DNA from: Eubacteriales bacterium
GTDB lineage: Bacteria > Bacillota > Clostridia > Lachnospirales > Lachnospiraceae
Assembly (NCBI GenBank): GCA_030536555.1
Contig: JAUNPU010000028.1
Coordinates: 1 to 40,608 of the forward strand
DNA length: 40,608 nt
Direction of reading: 5' to 3'
The first letter of the stretch is position 1. Each line of letters opens with the position of its first letter. Below the pieces are notes generated by a model, which did no database searches, was not told the DNA's origin, and saw only the letters and a list, made by a program, of their open reading frames with translations. Positions 17,294 to 24,668 of the stretch are shown here, in pieces. A program made the translations under genes and the position numbers.

Positions 17294-17360
17294 AGTAGTA
17301 TAATAACATGTTCCGGCTTTCGTGTCAAATGCACATTCCAACGAAATTTCCCATACCTAC

Positions 17361-17389
17361 TTGACGTTCTTATGGATATCGCATAAAAT
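17361..17389 (+). promoter_or_regulatory. Sigma-A promoter for ecfA1-ecfA2-ecfT-truA
   Basis: TTGACG at 17361-17366 and TAAAAT at 17384-17389, 17-base spacer. It lies about 55 bases before the ecfA1 start and gives the ECF genes independent expression, since the accessory block separates them from the ribosomal operon. Confidence 0.75.
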
Positions 17390-17444
17390 GAAGTGATTGA
17401 CTACAGGCAATTAGGATATGCAAACAGGAAAGGAAGAATCCACC

Positions 17445-18305
17445 ATGGGGATTATCAAGGCTTCCAAGTTAATATATGATTACATCCGCCGGGATGAGGA
17501 CGAGCATGTGGAGGAAGTGAACCGTGCCATCGATGAGCTGACTCTGGACATCAAGGCGGGGGATTTTGTGGCGATTCTGGGGCACAATGGCTCCGGCAAG
17601 TCTACATTTGCCAAGCAGATCAACGGAATCCTGCTTCCCACGGAGGGGACGGTATGGATCTCCGGCATGGATACGGCAGATGACAGCCATATCTGGGACA
17701 TCCGCAAGACAGCCGGGATGGTATTCCAGAATCCGGATAACCAGATCATCGGCAATATCGTGGAGGAGGATGTGGGCTTCGGTCCGGAGAATCTGGGCGT
17801 GCCGACGGACGAGATCTGGAAGCGGGTGGATGCCAGTCTGGAAGCGGTGGGCATGACGGCCTACCGGATGAAGTCACCCAACAAGCTGTCCGGCGGGCAG
17901 AAGCAGCGGGTGGCGATTGCGGGCGTGATGGCGATGAAGCCTCAGTGCATCATTCTGGATGAGCCCACTGCCATGCTGGACCCCAACGGGCGCAAGGAAG
18001 TGATTGCGACCCTTCATGAGCTGAACAAAAAGGAAGGCATCACGGTACTTCTGATTACCCATTATATGGAAGAGGTTATTGAGGCGGACCGGGTGATCGT
18101 CATGGATGACGGGCGGCTGGTGATGGACGGAACGCCGCGGGAGGTATTTTCGCGGGTGAAGGAGCTGAAGGAATACCGGCTGGATGTGCCGCAGGTGACG
18201 GAGCTGGCATATGAGCTGAAGCAGGCGGGAGTGGCGCTTCCGGACGGCATCCTGACTATGGATGAGCTGATGGAATATCTGCTTCCCATGATGAAAGGAA
18301 ATTAA
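17445..18305 (+). CDS. ecfA1: ECF transporter ATPase EcfA1
   Basis: One of two ATPases of the energy-coupling module for vitamin and micronutrient import. The 286 residues show Walker [11 protein letters not shown]-loop [23 protein letters not shown] signature [13 protein letters not shown], Walker [14 protein letters not shown] and the switch His in LLITHYMEE. The FGPENLG groove region is typical of Ecf ATPases. ATG 17445 has AGGAAAGGAAG in front and is chosen over an in-frame ATG at 17418. No S component is present in the window, so this is a shared (group II) module. Confidence 0.93.
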   Translation: MGIIKASKLIYDYIRRDEDEHVEEVNRAIDELTLDIKAGDFVAILGHNGSGKSTFAKQINGILLPTEGTVWISGMDTADDSHIWDIRKTAGMVFQNPDNQIIGNIVEEDVGFGPENLGVPTDEIWKRVDASLEAVGMTAYRMKSPNKLSGGQKQRVAIAGVMAMKPQCIILDEPTAMLDPNGRKEVIATLHELNKKEGITVLLITHYMEEVIEADRVIVMDDGRLVMDGTPREVFSRVKELKEYRLDVPQVTELAYELKQAGVALPDGILTMDELMEYLLPMMKGN

Positions 18306-18365
18306 CGTGTGAACCAACGCTGTGACCGCTCAGGCGGCACGGACGTTACAGGAGGATACGACAGC

Positions 18366-19223
18366 ATGTCAATAAAGGCAGAACATTTAAGTTATATATA
18401 CGGGCAGGGCACGGCATTTGAGCAGTATGCTCTGAAGGATGTCAGCTTTGAGATCGAGGACGGGCAGTTCATTGGTCTGATCGGGCACACCGGCTCCGGC
18501 AAGTCCACGCTGATTCAGCATCTGAACGGGCTGATTCGGGCGACGGAGGGAACACTTTATTACAACGGCGAGAACATCTATCAGGACGGATACGATATGA
18601 AGGCACTGCGCAGCAAGGTGGGGCTGGTGTTCCAGTACCCGGAGCATCAGCTGTTTGAGGTGGATGTATTTTCTGATGTCTGCTTCGGACCGAAGAATCA
18701 GGGACTTTCCAAAGAGGAGGTCCAGGCGCGGGCGAGAGAGGCGCTGCAGCAGGTGGGACTGGAAGAGAAATTCTGGGAGCAGTCTCCCTTTGAGCTGTCC
18801 GGCGGACAGAAGCGCCGGGTGGCAATCGCCGGAGTGCTGGCGATGCATCCGGAGGTGCTGATTCTGGATGAGCCGACGGCGGGACTGGACCCCAAGGGCA
18901 GAGATGAGATTCTGGACCAGATTTCGGCGCTGCACCGGGACAAGAAGATGACTATCATTCTGGTGTCCCACAGCATGGAGGACATAGCCCAGTATGCGGA
19001 CCGGATCATGGTGATGAACCACGGCGAGAAGGTATTTGACGCACCGCCCAAGGAGGTATTTGGTCACTATAAGGAGCTGGAGAAGATCGGGCTGGCGGCG
19101 CCGCAGATCACCTACATCGTTCACCGCCTGCGGGATCACGGTGTCCCCATTGCGGAGGATATTACGACAGTGGCAGAGGCAAGGGACGCGATTCTTAAGC
19201 TGCTCGGAAAGGGTGGACGATAG
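18366..19223 (+). CDS. ecfA2: ECF transporter ATPase EcfA2
   Basis: Second ATPase of the ECF module, 285 residues. Walker A is GHTGSGKST, the Q-loop region VFQYPEHQLFEVDVFSDVCF, signature LSGGQKRRVAIAG, Walker B VLILDEPTAGLDP, switch SHSMEDIA. It carries the C-terminal extension usual for EcfA2 (KIGLAAPQITYIVHRLRDHG). The start at 18366 follows AGGAGG; the open frame extends upstream but without a ribosome site. It forms a heterodimer with EcfA1 and docks on EcfT through coupling helices. Confidence 0.93.
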   Translation: MSIKAEHLSYIYGQGTAFEQYALKDVSFEIEDGQFIGLIGHTGSGKSTLIQHLNGLIRATEGTLYYNGENIYQDGYDMKALRSKVGLVFQYPEHQLFEVDVFSDVCFGPKNQGLSKEEVQARAREALQQVGLEEKFWEQSPFELSGGQKRRVAIAGVLAMHPEVLILDEPTAGLDPKGRDEILDQISALHRDKKMTIILVSHSMEDIAQYADRIMVMNHGEKVFDAPPKEVFGHYKELEKIGLAAPQITYIVHRLRDHGVPIAEDITTVAEARDAILKLLGKGGR

Positions 19224-19226
19224 ATT

Positions 19227-20021
19227 ATGATACGAGATATTACAATAGGACAATACTATCCGGTGGATTCGGTGCTGCACAAGATGGACCCGCGGACGAA
19301 GCTGTTCGGAACGATGATATTTATCATTTCCCTGTTTCTGGCCAATAATATCGCAGCATATGTGGTGGCTACGGTATTTATGGTGGGGGCAATCCGGCTT
19401 TCCAAAGTACCGTTCAAGTTCATCGTGCGCGGTCTGAAGGCAATCGTTGTGCTGCTTTTGATCAGTGTCAGCTTCAACCTGTTTCTGACACCGGGACGGG
19501 TGATATTCCAGCTTGGATTTCTGAAGCTTACCTGGGAAGGTCTGGAGACAGCGGGATTTATGGCGCTGCGGCTGATCTATCTGGTGATCGGGTCGTCGGT
19601 GATGACGCTGACCACCACACCCAATGAGCTGACGGACGGACTGGAGAAGAGCCTTGGATTTCTGAATAAGATCGGTGTGCCGGTACACGAGGTGTCCATG
19701 ATGATGTCCATCGCGCTGCGGTTTATCCCGATCCTGATTGAGGAGACGGACAAGATCATGAAGGCGCAGATGGCGCGGGGAGCCGACTTTGAGAGCGGCA
19801 ACCTGATCCAGAAGGCGAAGAGCATGGTGCCGCTGCTGGTGCCGCTGTTTATCTCCGCATTTCGCCGTGCCACGGACCTTGCCATGGCGATGGAAGCCCG
19901 CTGCTATCACGGCGGCGAGGGGCGGACGAAGATGAAGCCGCTCCATTATAGTAAGAGGGACTATGTGGCATATGCTGTATATGTGATTTACATGGTGATG
20001 ATTGTGCTGGCGAGACGCTGA
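19227..20021 (+). CDS. ecfT: ECF transporter transmembrane subunit EcfT
   Basis: Membrane scaffold of the energy-coupling factor, 264 residues with about five to six membrane segments. The start MIRDITIGQYYPVDSVLHKM and DPRTKLFGTM are typical. The coupling-helix motif ARG occurs in AQMARGADFESG, and a second basic AMEARCYHGGEGRTKMKPL matches the other coupling region. It begins three bases after ecfA2. Its last codons lie in the first unit of an 18-bp tandem repeat that continues past the stop. Confidence 0.93.
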   Translation: MIRDITIGQYYPVDSVLHKMDPRTKLFGTMIFIISLFLANNIAAYVVATVFMVGAIRLSKVPFKFIVRGLKAIVVLLLISVSFNLFLTPGRVIFQLGFLKLTWEGLETAGFMALRLIYLVIGSSVMTLTTTPNELTDGLEKSLGFLNKIGVPVHEVSMMMSIALRFIPILIEETDKIMKAQMARGADFESGNLIQKAKSMVPLLVPLFISAFRRATDLAMAMEARCYHGGEGRTKMKPLHYSKRDYVAYAVYVIYMVMIVLARR

Positions 20022-20149
20022 GGGTTGGCGAGACGCTGGTAGTTGGTGAGGCGCTGGTAGTTGGCAAGACGCTGGCGGTTGGTGGAGCACTGGCAGCTGA
20101 CGGGACGCTGACGGTTGGCGAGACGCTGACGGTTGGTGAAGCGCTGGCT
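20006..20149 (+). repeat. Eight imperfect 18-bp tandem repeats
   Basis: Units of the form GTTGGCGAGACGCTGGTA start at 20006, 20024, 20042, 20060, 20078, 20096, 20114 and 20132. The first unit includes the ecfT stop codon. In a frame shifted from ecfT the array reads as a hexapeptide series (VGETLV, VGEALV, VGKTLA, VGGALA and so on). No start codon with a ribosome site opens that frame, so the array is probably non-coding and arose by slippage from the end of ecfT. Confidence 0.85.
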
Positions 20150-20188
20150 TTGCAGGCGGTTTCCGTCTATATTGAGAGAAAATTATGG

Positions 20189-20226
20189 CAGGCGCCTGAC
20201 GGCTGAAATTTCGTCAGACGCCTGTA
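20189..20226 (+). terminator. Hairpin terminator between ecfT and truA
   Basis: CAGGCGCCTGACG (20189-20201) pairs with CGTCAGACGCCTG (20212-20224) with one mismatch. The following TATTTGG is only weakly T-rich, so termination may be partial and truA may still be read through. Confidence 0.65.
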
Positions 20227-20312
20227 TTTGGTACAGGAGCAGTTGTCGGATGGATGAACGTGAGGAAAGCGGAGCAGATATTGCCGACCTGCATCAGCTG
20301 GAAAGGAATGAT

Positions 20313-21509
20313 ATGATGAAACGTGTAAAGATGGTGGTGGCTTACGATGGCACCAATTACCGGGGCTGGCAGCTGCAGCCTAATGGTGTGACGATTGAGG
20401 AGGTCCTAAACCGGGAGCTGACGGCGCTCTTAAAGGAGCCGATCACGATTATCGGAGCCAGCCGGACGGATTCCGGCGTTCATGCCAGAGGCAATGTGGC
20501 GGTGTTCGACACGGAGAACCGGATGCCGGCGGATAAGATCTGCTTTGCTTTAAATCAGCGTCTGCCGGAGGATATCCGGGTGCAGTCTTCGGAGGAGGTG
20601 CCGCTTACCTGGCATCCCAGAAAGGCGAACTGCACCAAGACTTATGAATACAGGATTTTAAACCGGAAAATTGCCATGCCCACAGAGCGGCTGTATTCCC
20701 ATTTCTGCTACTTTCCGCTGGATGTGGAGAAGATGCAGCAGGCGGCAGCGTACCTTGTGGGCGAACATGATTTCAAGAGCTTCTGCACGGTGCGGACCCA
20801 GGCGGAGGAGACGGTGCGGACCGTGTACAGCCTGGATGTGACGAAAGAGCAGGATATGATCACCATCCGCATCAGCGGCAGTGGCTTCCTCTACAATATG
20901 GTGCGGATCATCGCGGGAACCCTGATGAAGGTGGGCATGGGTGTGTACCCGCCGGAGCATGTGGAGGAAATCATCGATGCCCGCGATCGGCAGCAGGCGG
21001 GGCAGACGGCGCTGGCGAGAGGGCTGACGCTGGTGAGCCTGGAGTATGAGAAGGAGCTTCCGGACTGGCATCACCGGGAGAATAAGGAGTGGGAGTATGA
21101 CATTCTCCAGTCCCATATCCGGGAAGAAAAAACCGCTTATTTTCTGATCCGGCGGTGTCTGGATGAGGAGTGGGACGGCGTGCTGCGCCGGAATATCCAC
21201 CATGCGTTCCAGAACGGCGCACAGCAGGTGCTGGTTGCGGATCTGGAGAAAGAGCGGCTGAAGGATGGGGACCGGTACGGGTATTATGTGGTGGAAGAGC
21301 TGTCCGGGGATGGGGCAGCCGAAGCGGTCGGTATGCTTTCCGGTGAGGAGCGTACAAGAATTGCAGGAATCATCGACAGAAGCCTCCGGGATGGCGAGAA
21401 GAGCGGCGAAAAGAGTGGCGAAAAGAGCAGCGAAGAGGAAGGCGAAACGGACAAACATGATAATCGTCTGCGGTGGTACCGTGCTGCGGATGGAGGGAGA
21501 GATATGTGA
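20313..21509 (+). CDS. truA: tRNA pseudouridine(38-40) synthase TruA with C-terminal extension
   Basis: Converts uridines 38-40 of the tRNA anticodon stem to pseudouridine. The catalytic Asp lies in GASRTDSGVHARGNVAVFD, and other marks are MVVAYDGTNYRGWQLQPNG, HDFKSFCT and GSGFLYNMVRIIAGTLMKVG. The TruA fold ends near residue 250 (GLTLVSLEYE). A further 150 or so residues follow: a possible extra domain (EWEYDILQSHIREEKTAYFL, then RRNIHHAFQNGAQQVLVADL) and a charged tail with tandem GEKS units. The start at 20313 follows GAAAGGA; the open frame upstream has no ribosome site. The stop overlaps the next start (TGATG). Confidence 0.93.
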   Translation: MMKRVKMVVAYDGTNYRGWQLQPNGVTIEEVLNRELTALLKEPITIIGASRTDSGVHARGNVAVFDTENRMPADKICFALNQRLPEDIRVQSSEEVPLTWHPRKANCTKTYEYRILNRKIAMPTERLYSHFCYFPLDVEKMQQAAAYLVGEHDFKSFCTVRTQAEETVRTVYSLDVTKEQDMITIRISGSGFLYNMVRIIAGTLMKVGMGVYPPEHVEEIIDARDRQQAGQTALARGLTLVSLEYEKELPDWHHRENKEWEYDILQSHIREEKTAYFLIRRCLDEEWDGVLRRNIHHAFQNGAQQVLVADLEKERLKDGDRYGYYVVEELSGDGAAEAVGMLSGEERTRIAGIIDRSLRDGEKSGEKSGEKSSEEEGETDKHDNRLRWYRAADGGRDM

Positions 21510-22342
21510 TGGGAAGCAGGCAGTACTATACCATTGGCGAGGTAAGCAAGATGTGTAATATATCCACAAAGGCACTTCGCTATTATGATAAAATCGGGAT
21601 TATTTCGCCGGACGTTATCAGTGAGGAGAACGGCTATCGCTATTATGACAGAAAGACTCTGCTGAATGTTCCGGTCTTAAAATACTACAAGCAGATGGGC
21701 TTTAAGCTGGAGGAGATGCAGGAGCTGCTGGAAGGAAGCTCCTATCAGACGGTGCGGCACTGTCTCCATGATAAGCTGGACGAACTGAAGGTTCAGATGA
21801 AGGAGCTGCAGGACAGCCTGATTGCCGCACAGGACTGGTATAATCTGGTTCATGAGGCGGAGCTGGTGGTACAGAACAATATCCGGGATGTTTCTGTAAA
21901 GTATGTGCCGGGATTGGTATTTTGCTTTATGGATCAGGAGTTTGCATACGACTATATTGAGTCTATCATCAACATTTCATGGACCAACTATCTGGAGGAG
22001 CATGCGGAGCAGATTACCGGTCCGGTGATCCTGGGATTTCAGAATGTGCGGGAGAAAAGAGAAGGAGCCTGTAAGCGCTGCACCATTATGCAGCAGGCAG
22101 TGACACCGGATGCCAGGAAGGGCATTCAGATACAGACCAGTGCGGCAATGGCAGCCAGCGTCTATCATATCGGCGGTCATGACACAATCGGTGAGACCTA
22201 TGAGCGGCTGGAGCAGTGGCTGAGCCAGCACGGATATGACTGCGGGACAAGGTGCTTTGAGCGGTATGTGGTGGACTACTGGACCACCCGGAATCCGGAG
22301 GAATTTGTCACGGAAATCCTCGTCCCCCTTCGGAAAATCTGA
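21509..22342 (+). CDS. MerR-family regulator with BmrR-like effector domain
   Basis: A 277-residue activator candidate for the cut operon. Residues 1-75 are the MerR winged helix (YYTIGEVSKMCNISTKALRY-YDK and ENGYRYYDRKTLLNVPVLKY, shown split), about 80-120 a dimerisation coiled coil, and about 125-277 a GyrI/BmrR-like ligand domain (ending CFERYVVDYWTTRNPEEFVT). BmrR-type domains bind bulky or cationic compounds, so choline or trimethylamine are plausible ligands by inference. The start at 21509 overlaps the truA stop by one base and follows GGAGGGAGA. A long-spacer promoter of MerR type lies 190 bases downstream, in front of the first shell gene. Confidence 0.88.
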   Translation: MGSRQYYTIGEVSKMCNISTKALRYYDKIGIISPDVISEENGYRYYDRKTLLNVPVLKYYKQMGFKLEEMQELLEGSSYQTVRHCLHDKLDELKVQMKELQDSLIAAQDWYNLVHEAELVVQNNIRDVSVKYVPGLVFCFMDQEFAYDYIESIINISWTNYLEEHAEQITGPVILGFQNVREKREGACKRCTIMQQAVTPDARKGIQIQTSAAMAASVYHIGGHDTIGETYERLEQWLSQHGYDCGTRCFERYVVDYWTTRNPEEFVTEILVPLRKI

Positions 22343-22372
22343 CAAAAGACCGGCAGAAAGCCGGATGGGAAA

Positions 22373-22449
22373 CCTTCCCCATGGGGGAAACTTTTTAAAG
22401 ACATTTTTCGTAAAGCAGAAAGGCGGAGAATTCGTTCTCTGCTTTTTTT
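22373..22449 (+). terminator. Terminator region after the MerR gene
   Basis: Two hairpins occur in tandem: TTCCCC / GGGGGAA around 22376-22390, then AAAGCAGA (22412-22419) / TCTGCTTT (22438-22445) enclosing the tight hairpin GAGAA-TTCG-TTCTC (22426-22439), followed by a run of seven T. The second is a good intrinsic terminator. Confidence 0.8.
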
Positions 22450-22532
22450 GTACTTATATTTGTGCAATCTGTAAAAAACTGGAAATAAAATTCGTGCAGA
22501 ATCAACATAAAAAATTTAATTCTAAATCGGTA

Positions 22533-22564
22533 TTGACTTTCCGGTCAGGGGCAGGGCTTATACT
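22533..22564 (+). promoter_or_regulatory. MerR-type promoter of the cut operon
   Basis: TTGACT at 22533-22538 and TATACT at 22559-22564 are separated by 20 bases, longer than the usual 17. Lengthened spacers of 19-20 bases are the hallmark of promoters that MerR-family activators untwist. A partial dyad TGAC...GTCA (22534-22547) lies at its left side. With the MerR gene next door, this is the likely control point. Direct binding is inferred. Confidence 0.65.
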
Positions 22565-22599
22565 AAGTGCATAGAAAAGCAGGCGCAAATGAATCAAAA

Positions 22600-22634
22600 G
22601 TATTCAGAATGACGGCGTATGAGTTTCTGAATAC
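22600..22634 (+). promoter_or_regulatory. Leader hairpin of the cut operon
   Basis: GTATTCAGAA (22600-22609) pairs perfectly with TTCTGAATAC (22625-22634) in the untranslated leader before the first shell gene. CCTTCGGCCGGG follows as a smaller stem. It may protect the long polycistronic message or take part in regulation. No known riboswitch class is recognised. Confidence 0.5.
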
Positions 22635-22692
22635 CCTTCGGCCGGGAGTATTTACCAAAAGACAATGATGAAATAAATAAAGGAGAGCAAAC

Positions 22693-22980
22693 ATGAAGTA
22701 TGATGCATTAGGAATGATCGAAACCAAAGGTCTGGTAGGTTCTGTAGAGGCAGCAGATGCCATGGTAAAGGCAGCAAACGTGACTCTGATCGGCAAGGAG
22801 ATGATCGGCGGCGGTCTGGTAACCGTTATGGTAAGAGGCGATGTGGGTGCAGTCAAGGCAGCTACCGATGCCGGTGCAGCAGCAGCTCAGAGAGTCGGTG
22901 AGCTGGTATCCGTTCATGTGATTCCGCGTCCCCATGCAGAGGTTGAGACGATTCTTCCGGCAGGAAAGAAAGCAGAGTAA
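22693..22980 (+). CDS. BMC-H shell protein (PduA/EutM type), first copy
   Basis: A 95-residue hexamer-forming bacterial microcompartment shell protein with a single BMC domain: [56 protein letters not shown] and the end [16 protein letters not shown]. The GGG before LVTVMVRG lies at the expected pore position. It is the first gene after the MerR-type promoter, with Shine-Dalgarno AAAGGAGAG. It is nearly identical to the shell domain at 37492-37779. Expected to form shell facets with a central pore for small polar metabolites. Confidence 0.96.
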   Translation: MKYDALGMIETKGLVGSVEAADAMVKAANVTLIGKEMIGGGLVTVMVRGDVGAVKAATDAGAAAAQRVGELVSVHVIPRPHAEVETILPAGKKAE

Positions 22981-23017
22981 GACATCATAAAAGACACATG
23001 AAAAGGAGAAAGATTTC

Positions 23018-24028
23018 ATGAGTAGTGAAACTACCCCAATGAGAACCCAGGGCGCTGCAGCAGACGCGAAGATGAAGCAGCTTGATAAGAAATTCAGAGT
23101 CACCGGTATTTCTACCGGACTGATTTCCGGTCTGACTTACGGAATTTATACCACACTGGTTATGATAGCCGGTTACTATGAGCCGCTTGCAGGAGCAGTA
23201 GGACTGCTGGCAGCGCCATTTGTCACCTCCGGTCTCAACGACCTGCTGGCAGGCATCTGGCTTACCATTTACAACGCAAAATGCGGACGTCTTTCCGAGA
23301 TGGGCAGAAGTCTTAAGACGTTCCCCGGCAAGATGATTCTGCTTGGGGCACTGTTTGGAGGTCCGATCGCCAATGGCGCATACCTGATCGGTCTTGCACT
23401 GGCTGGCGCTTACGCGATTCCGATTTCCGCAACCTGCGCACTGTTTGGCGCACTGTTTTCCTGGATCTTCTTAAAGCAGAAGCCGACGAAGCGTGTGGTT
23501 GCAGGCATGGTGCTCTGTGTCATCGGCGCGATCGTGATCAACTTTGTGAAACCGGAAGGCGCTGAGAACTTTACCTTGGGTATTATCTGTGCTCTGGTTG
23601 CAGCAATCTGCTGGGGACTGGAAGGCATGATTTCCAGCTACGGCGGCGCACTGTTAGACACAGATGTGGCAGTAAACATCCGTGAGCTGTTCTCCGGTAT
23701 CGTGGACCTGTTCGTTATCGTTCCGGTCATCGGAGCGATTCCGCTTCTGACCGGTACCATCGGAGCCGGCATCCCGCTTCTGTGGCTGGCAGTTGCAGGC
23801 TTAAGCGCAGCCGTATCCTTCCTGTGCTGGTACAAGAGTAATGCAACCGTGGGCTGTGCCATCGGAATGTCGCTGAATGTCACCTATGCTTTCTGGGGCG
23901 TGCTGTTCTGTGTACTGTTCCTGGGACAGGAGCTGACAGCAACCATCGTTGCCGGTTCCGTAATCATTGTATGCGGCGCAGTTCTGGTAACCATGAATCC
24001 GCTGGATCTGTTTAAGAAGGGAGAATAA
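23018..24028 (+). CDS. DMT/EamA-like membrane transporter in the cut operon
   Basis: A 336-residue integral membrane protein with about ten hydrophobic segments after a 30-residue polar N-terminus. The two-fold repeated plan (GLISGLTYGIYTTLVMI; GIICALVAAICWGLEGM) and the GALFSWIFLKQKPTKRVVAG stretch match the drug/metabolite transporter superfamily. It sits between the first shell gene and the following shell genes, behind AAAGGAGAAAG, so it is cotranscribed. Choline uptake or trimethylamine efflux are the natural candidate roles. Related cut loci carry small EmrE-type members instead or in addition. Substrate is not determinable from sequence. Confidence 0.75.
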   Translation: MSSETTPMRTQGAAADAKMKQLDKKFRVTGISTGLISGLTYGIYTTLVMIAGYYEPLAGAVGLLAAPFVTSGLNDLLAGIWLTIYNAKCGRLSEMGRSLKTFPGKMILLGALFGGPIANGAYLIGLALAGAYAIPISATCALFGALFSWIFLKQKPTKRVVAGMVLCVIGAIVINFVKPEGAENFTLGIICALVAAICWGLEGMISSYGGALLDTDVAVNIRELFSGIVDLFVIVPVIGAIPLLTGTIGAGIPLLWLAVAGLSAAVSFLCWYKSNATVGCAIGMSLNVTYAFWGVLFCVLFLGQELTATIVAGSVIIVCGAVLVTMNPLDLFKKGE

Positions 24029-24032
24029 GGAT

Positions 24033-24311
24033 ATGTTATTACCTGCAAGAACAGCAGTGCTGAATTATTTATACAAGGTTGGCAAGGCAGATATCAACCA
24101 GATTATGGAGGCTCTGAAACCGGATTACGGCAATGAGAGACAGTTTACCAGAGAGAGATATCTGGACCACGTGATGTCGCTGGAAGCAAACGGGCTTCTG
24201 GTCAAGTCCGGCTACGGTCTGGATGGAGACGGGGAGCTTTCCATTGAGTTTGAGATCAACGAGGACGGAAGAGCAACCGTGGAGAAATATATCCCGGCAG
24301 TCTTCCGGTGA
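24033..24311 (+). CDS. Small winged-helix-like protein
   Basis: A 92-residue protein four bases after the transporter. The layout AVLNYLYKVGKADINQIMEA, then RERYLDHVMSLEANGLLVK-SG and a beta-wing-like segment (ELSIEFEINEDGRATVEKYI) resembles a single winged helix-turn-helix domain of the PadR/MarR-like size class. No ligand domain is present. It could fine-tune the operon or bind a shell or enzyme partner. I cannot assign a named family. Confidence 0.55.
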   Translation: MLLPARTAVLNYLYKVGKADINQIMEALKPDYGNERQFTRERYLDHVMSLEANGLLVKSGYGLDGDGELSIEFEINEDGRATVEKYIPAVFR

Positions 24312-24339
24312 GAAATAACGGGCAAAGGAGAAATTTGCG

Positions 24340-24636
24340 ATGAGATATTACGGTGATGAGGCTTTAGGGCTTGTGGAAACCGTTGGTCTGGTTCCTGCAC
24401 TGGAGGCAGCAGACAAGATGTTAAAGGCTGCCGATGTGGAACTGATCTCTTATGAAAATGTAGGTTCTACCCTGGTCACCATTATGGTAAAGGGCGATGT
24501 GGCAGCGGTTCGCTCTTCTGTGGAGGCAGGCGCTGAGGCGGCGGCAGCCATCGGCAAGCTGACTGCAAAGAATGTGATGCCAAGACCGATTCGTGAAGTA
24601 GGAGATATCGTTTCGGTTCACGATATTGATGCATGA
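24340..24636 (+). CDS. BMC-H shell protein, second
   Basis: A 98-residue single-domain BMC protein: GDEALGLVETVGLVPALEAA, VELISYENVGSTLVTIMVKG, DVAAVRSSVEAGAEAAAAIG and NVMPRPIREVGDIV. It is more divergent from the first copy than the last copy is and probably tiles alongside it. The Shine-Dalgarno is AAAGGAGAAA. The pore-region residues (GST instead of GGG) differ from the other copies, which suggests a different pore chemistry. Confidence 0.95.
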   Translation: MRYYGDEALGLVETVGLVPALEAADKMLKAADVELISYENVGSTLVTIMVKGDVAAVRSSVEAGAEAAAAIGKLTAKNVMPRPIREVGDIVSVHDIDA

Positions 24637-24668
24637 TAAGAACCTATGACAGACAGGAGAAGGAATTG

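Larger units (their letters stand above)
16910..17337. repeat. 15-bp direct repeats flanking the toxin module
   Basis: TGTCAAATGCACATT occurs at 16910-16924 and again at 17323-17337, both in the same orientation. Between them lies the entire first toxin-antitoxin module. Just inside are inverted sequences GGTATTACC...GGTTGGTCC (16987-17022) and GGACCAACC...GGTAATATCC (about 17245-17271). The right direct repeat contains the -35 box of the antitoxin promoter. The arrangement could be a target duplication or a module-specific repeat. Confidence 0.55.

Noticed and set aside
18387..20090. A 567-codon open frame on the minus strand
   Set aside because: It lies wholly antisense to ecfA2 and ecfT, has His/Gln/Leu-biased low-complexity translation without domains, and starts in the tandem repeats. 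It is a shadow frame.
20006..20149. Tandem repeats as a CRISPR array
   Set aside because: The 18-bp units are contiguous with no spacers, and no cas genes are present.
20133..20312. In-frame upstream extension of truA by 60 codons
   Set aside because: It crosses the region just after the tandem repeats and the terminator hairpin, has no ribosome site and no TruA homology. ATG 20313 with GAAAGGA fits the family start.
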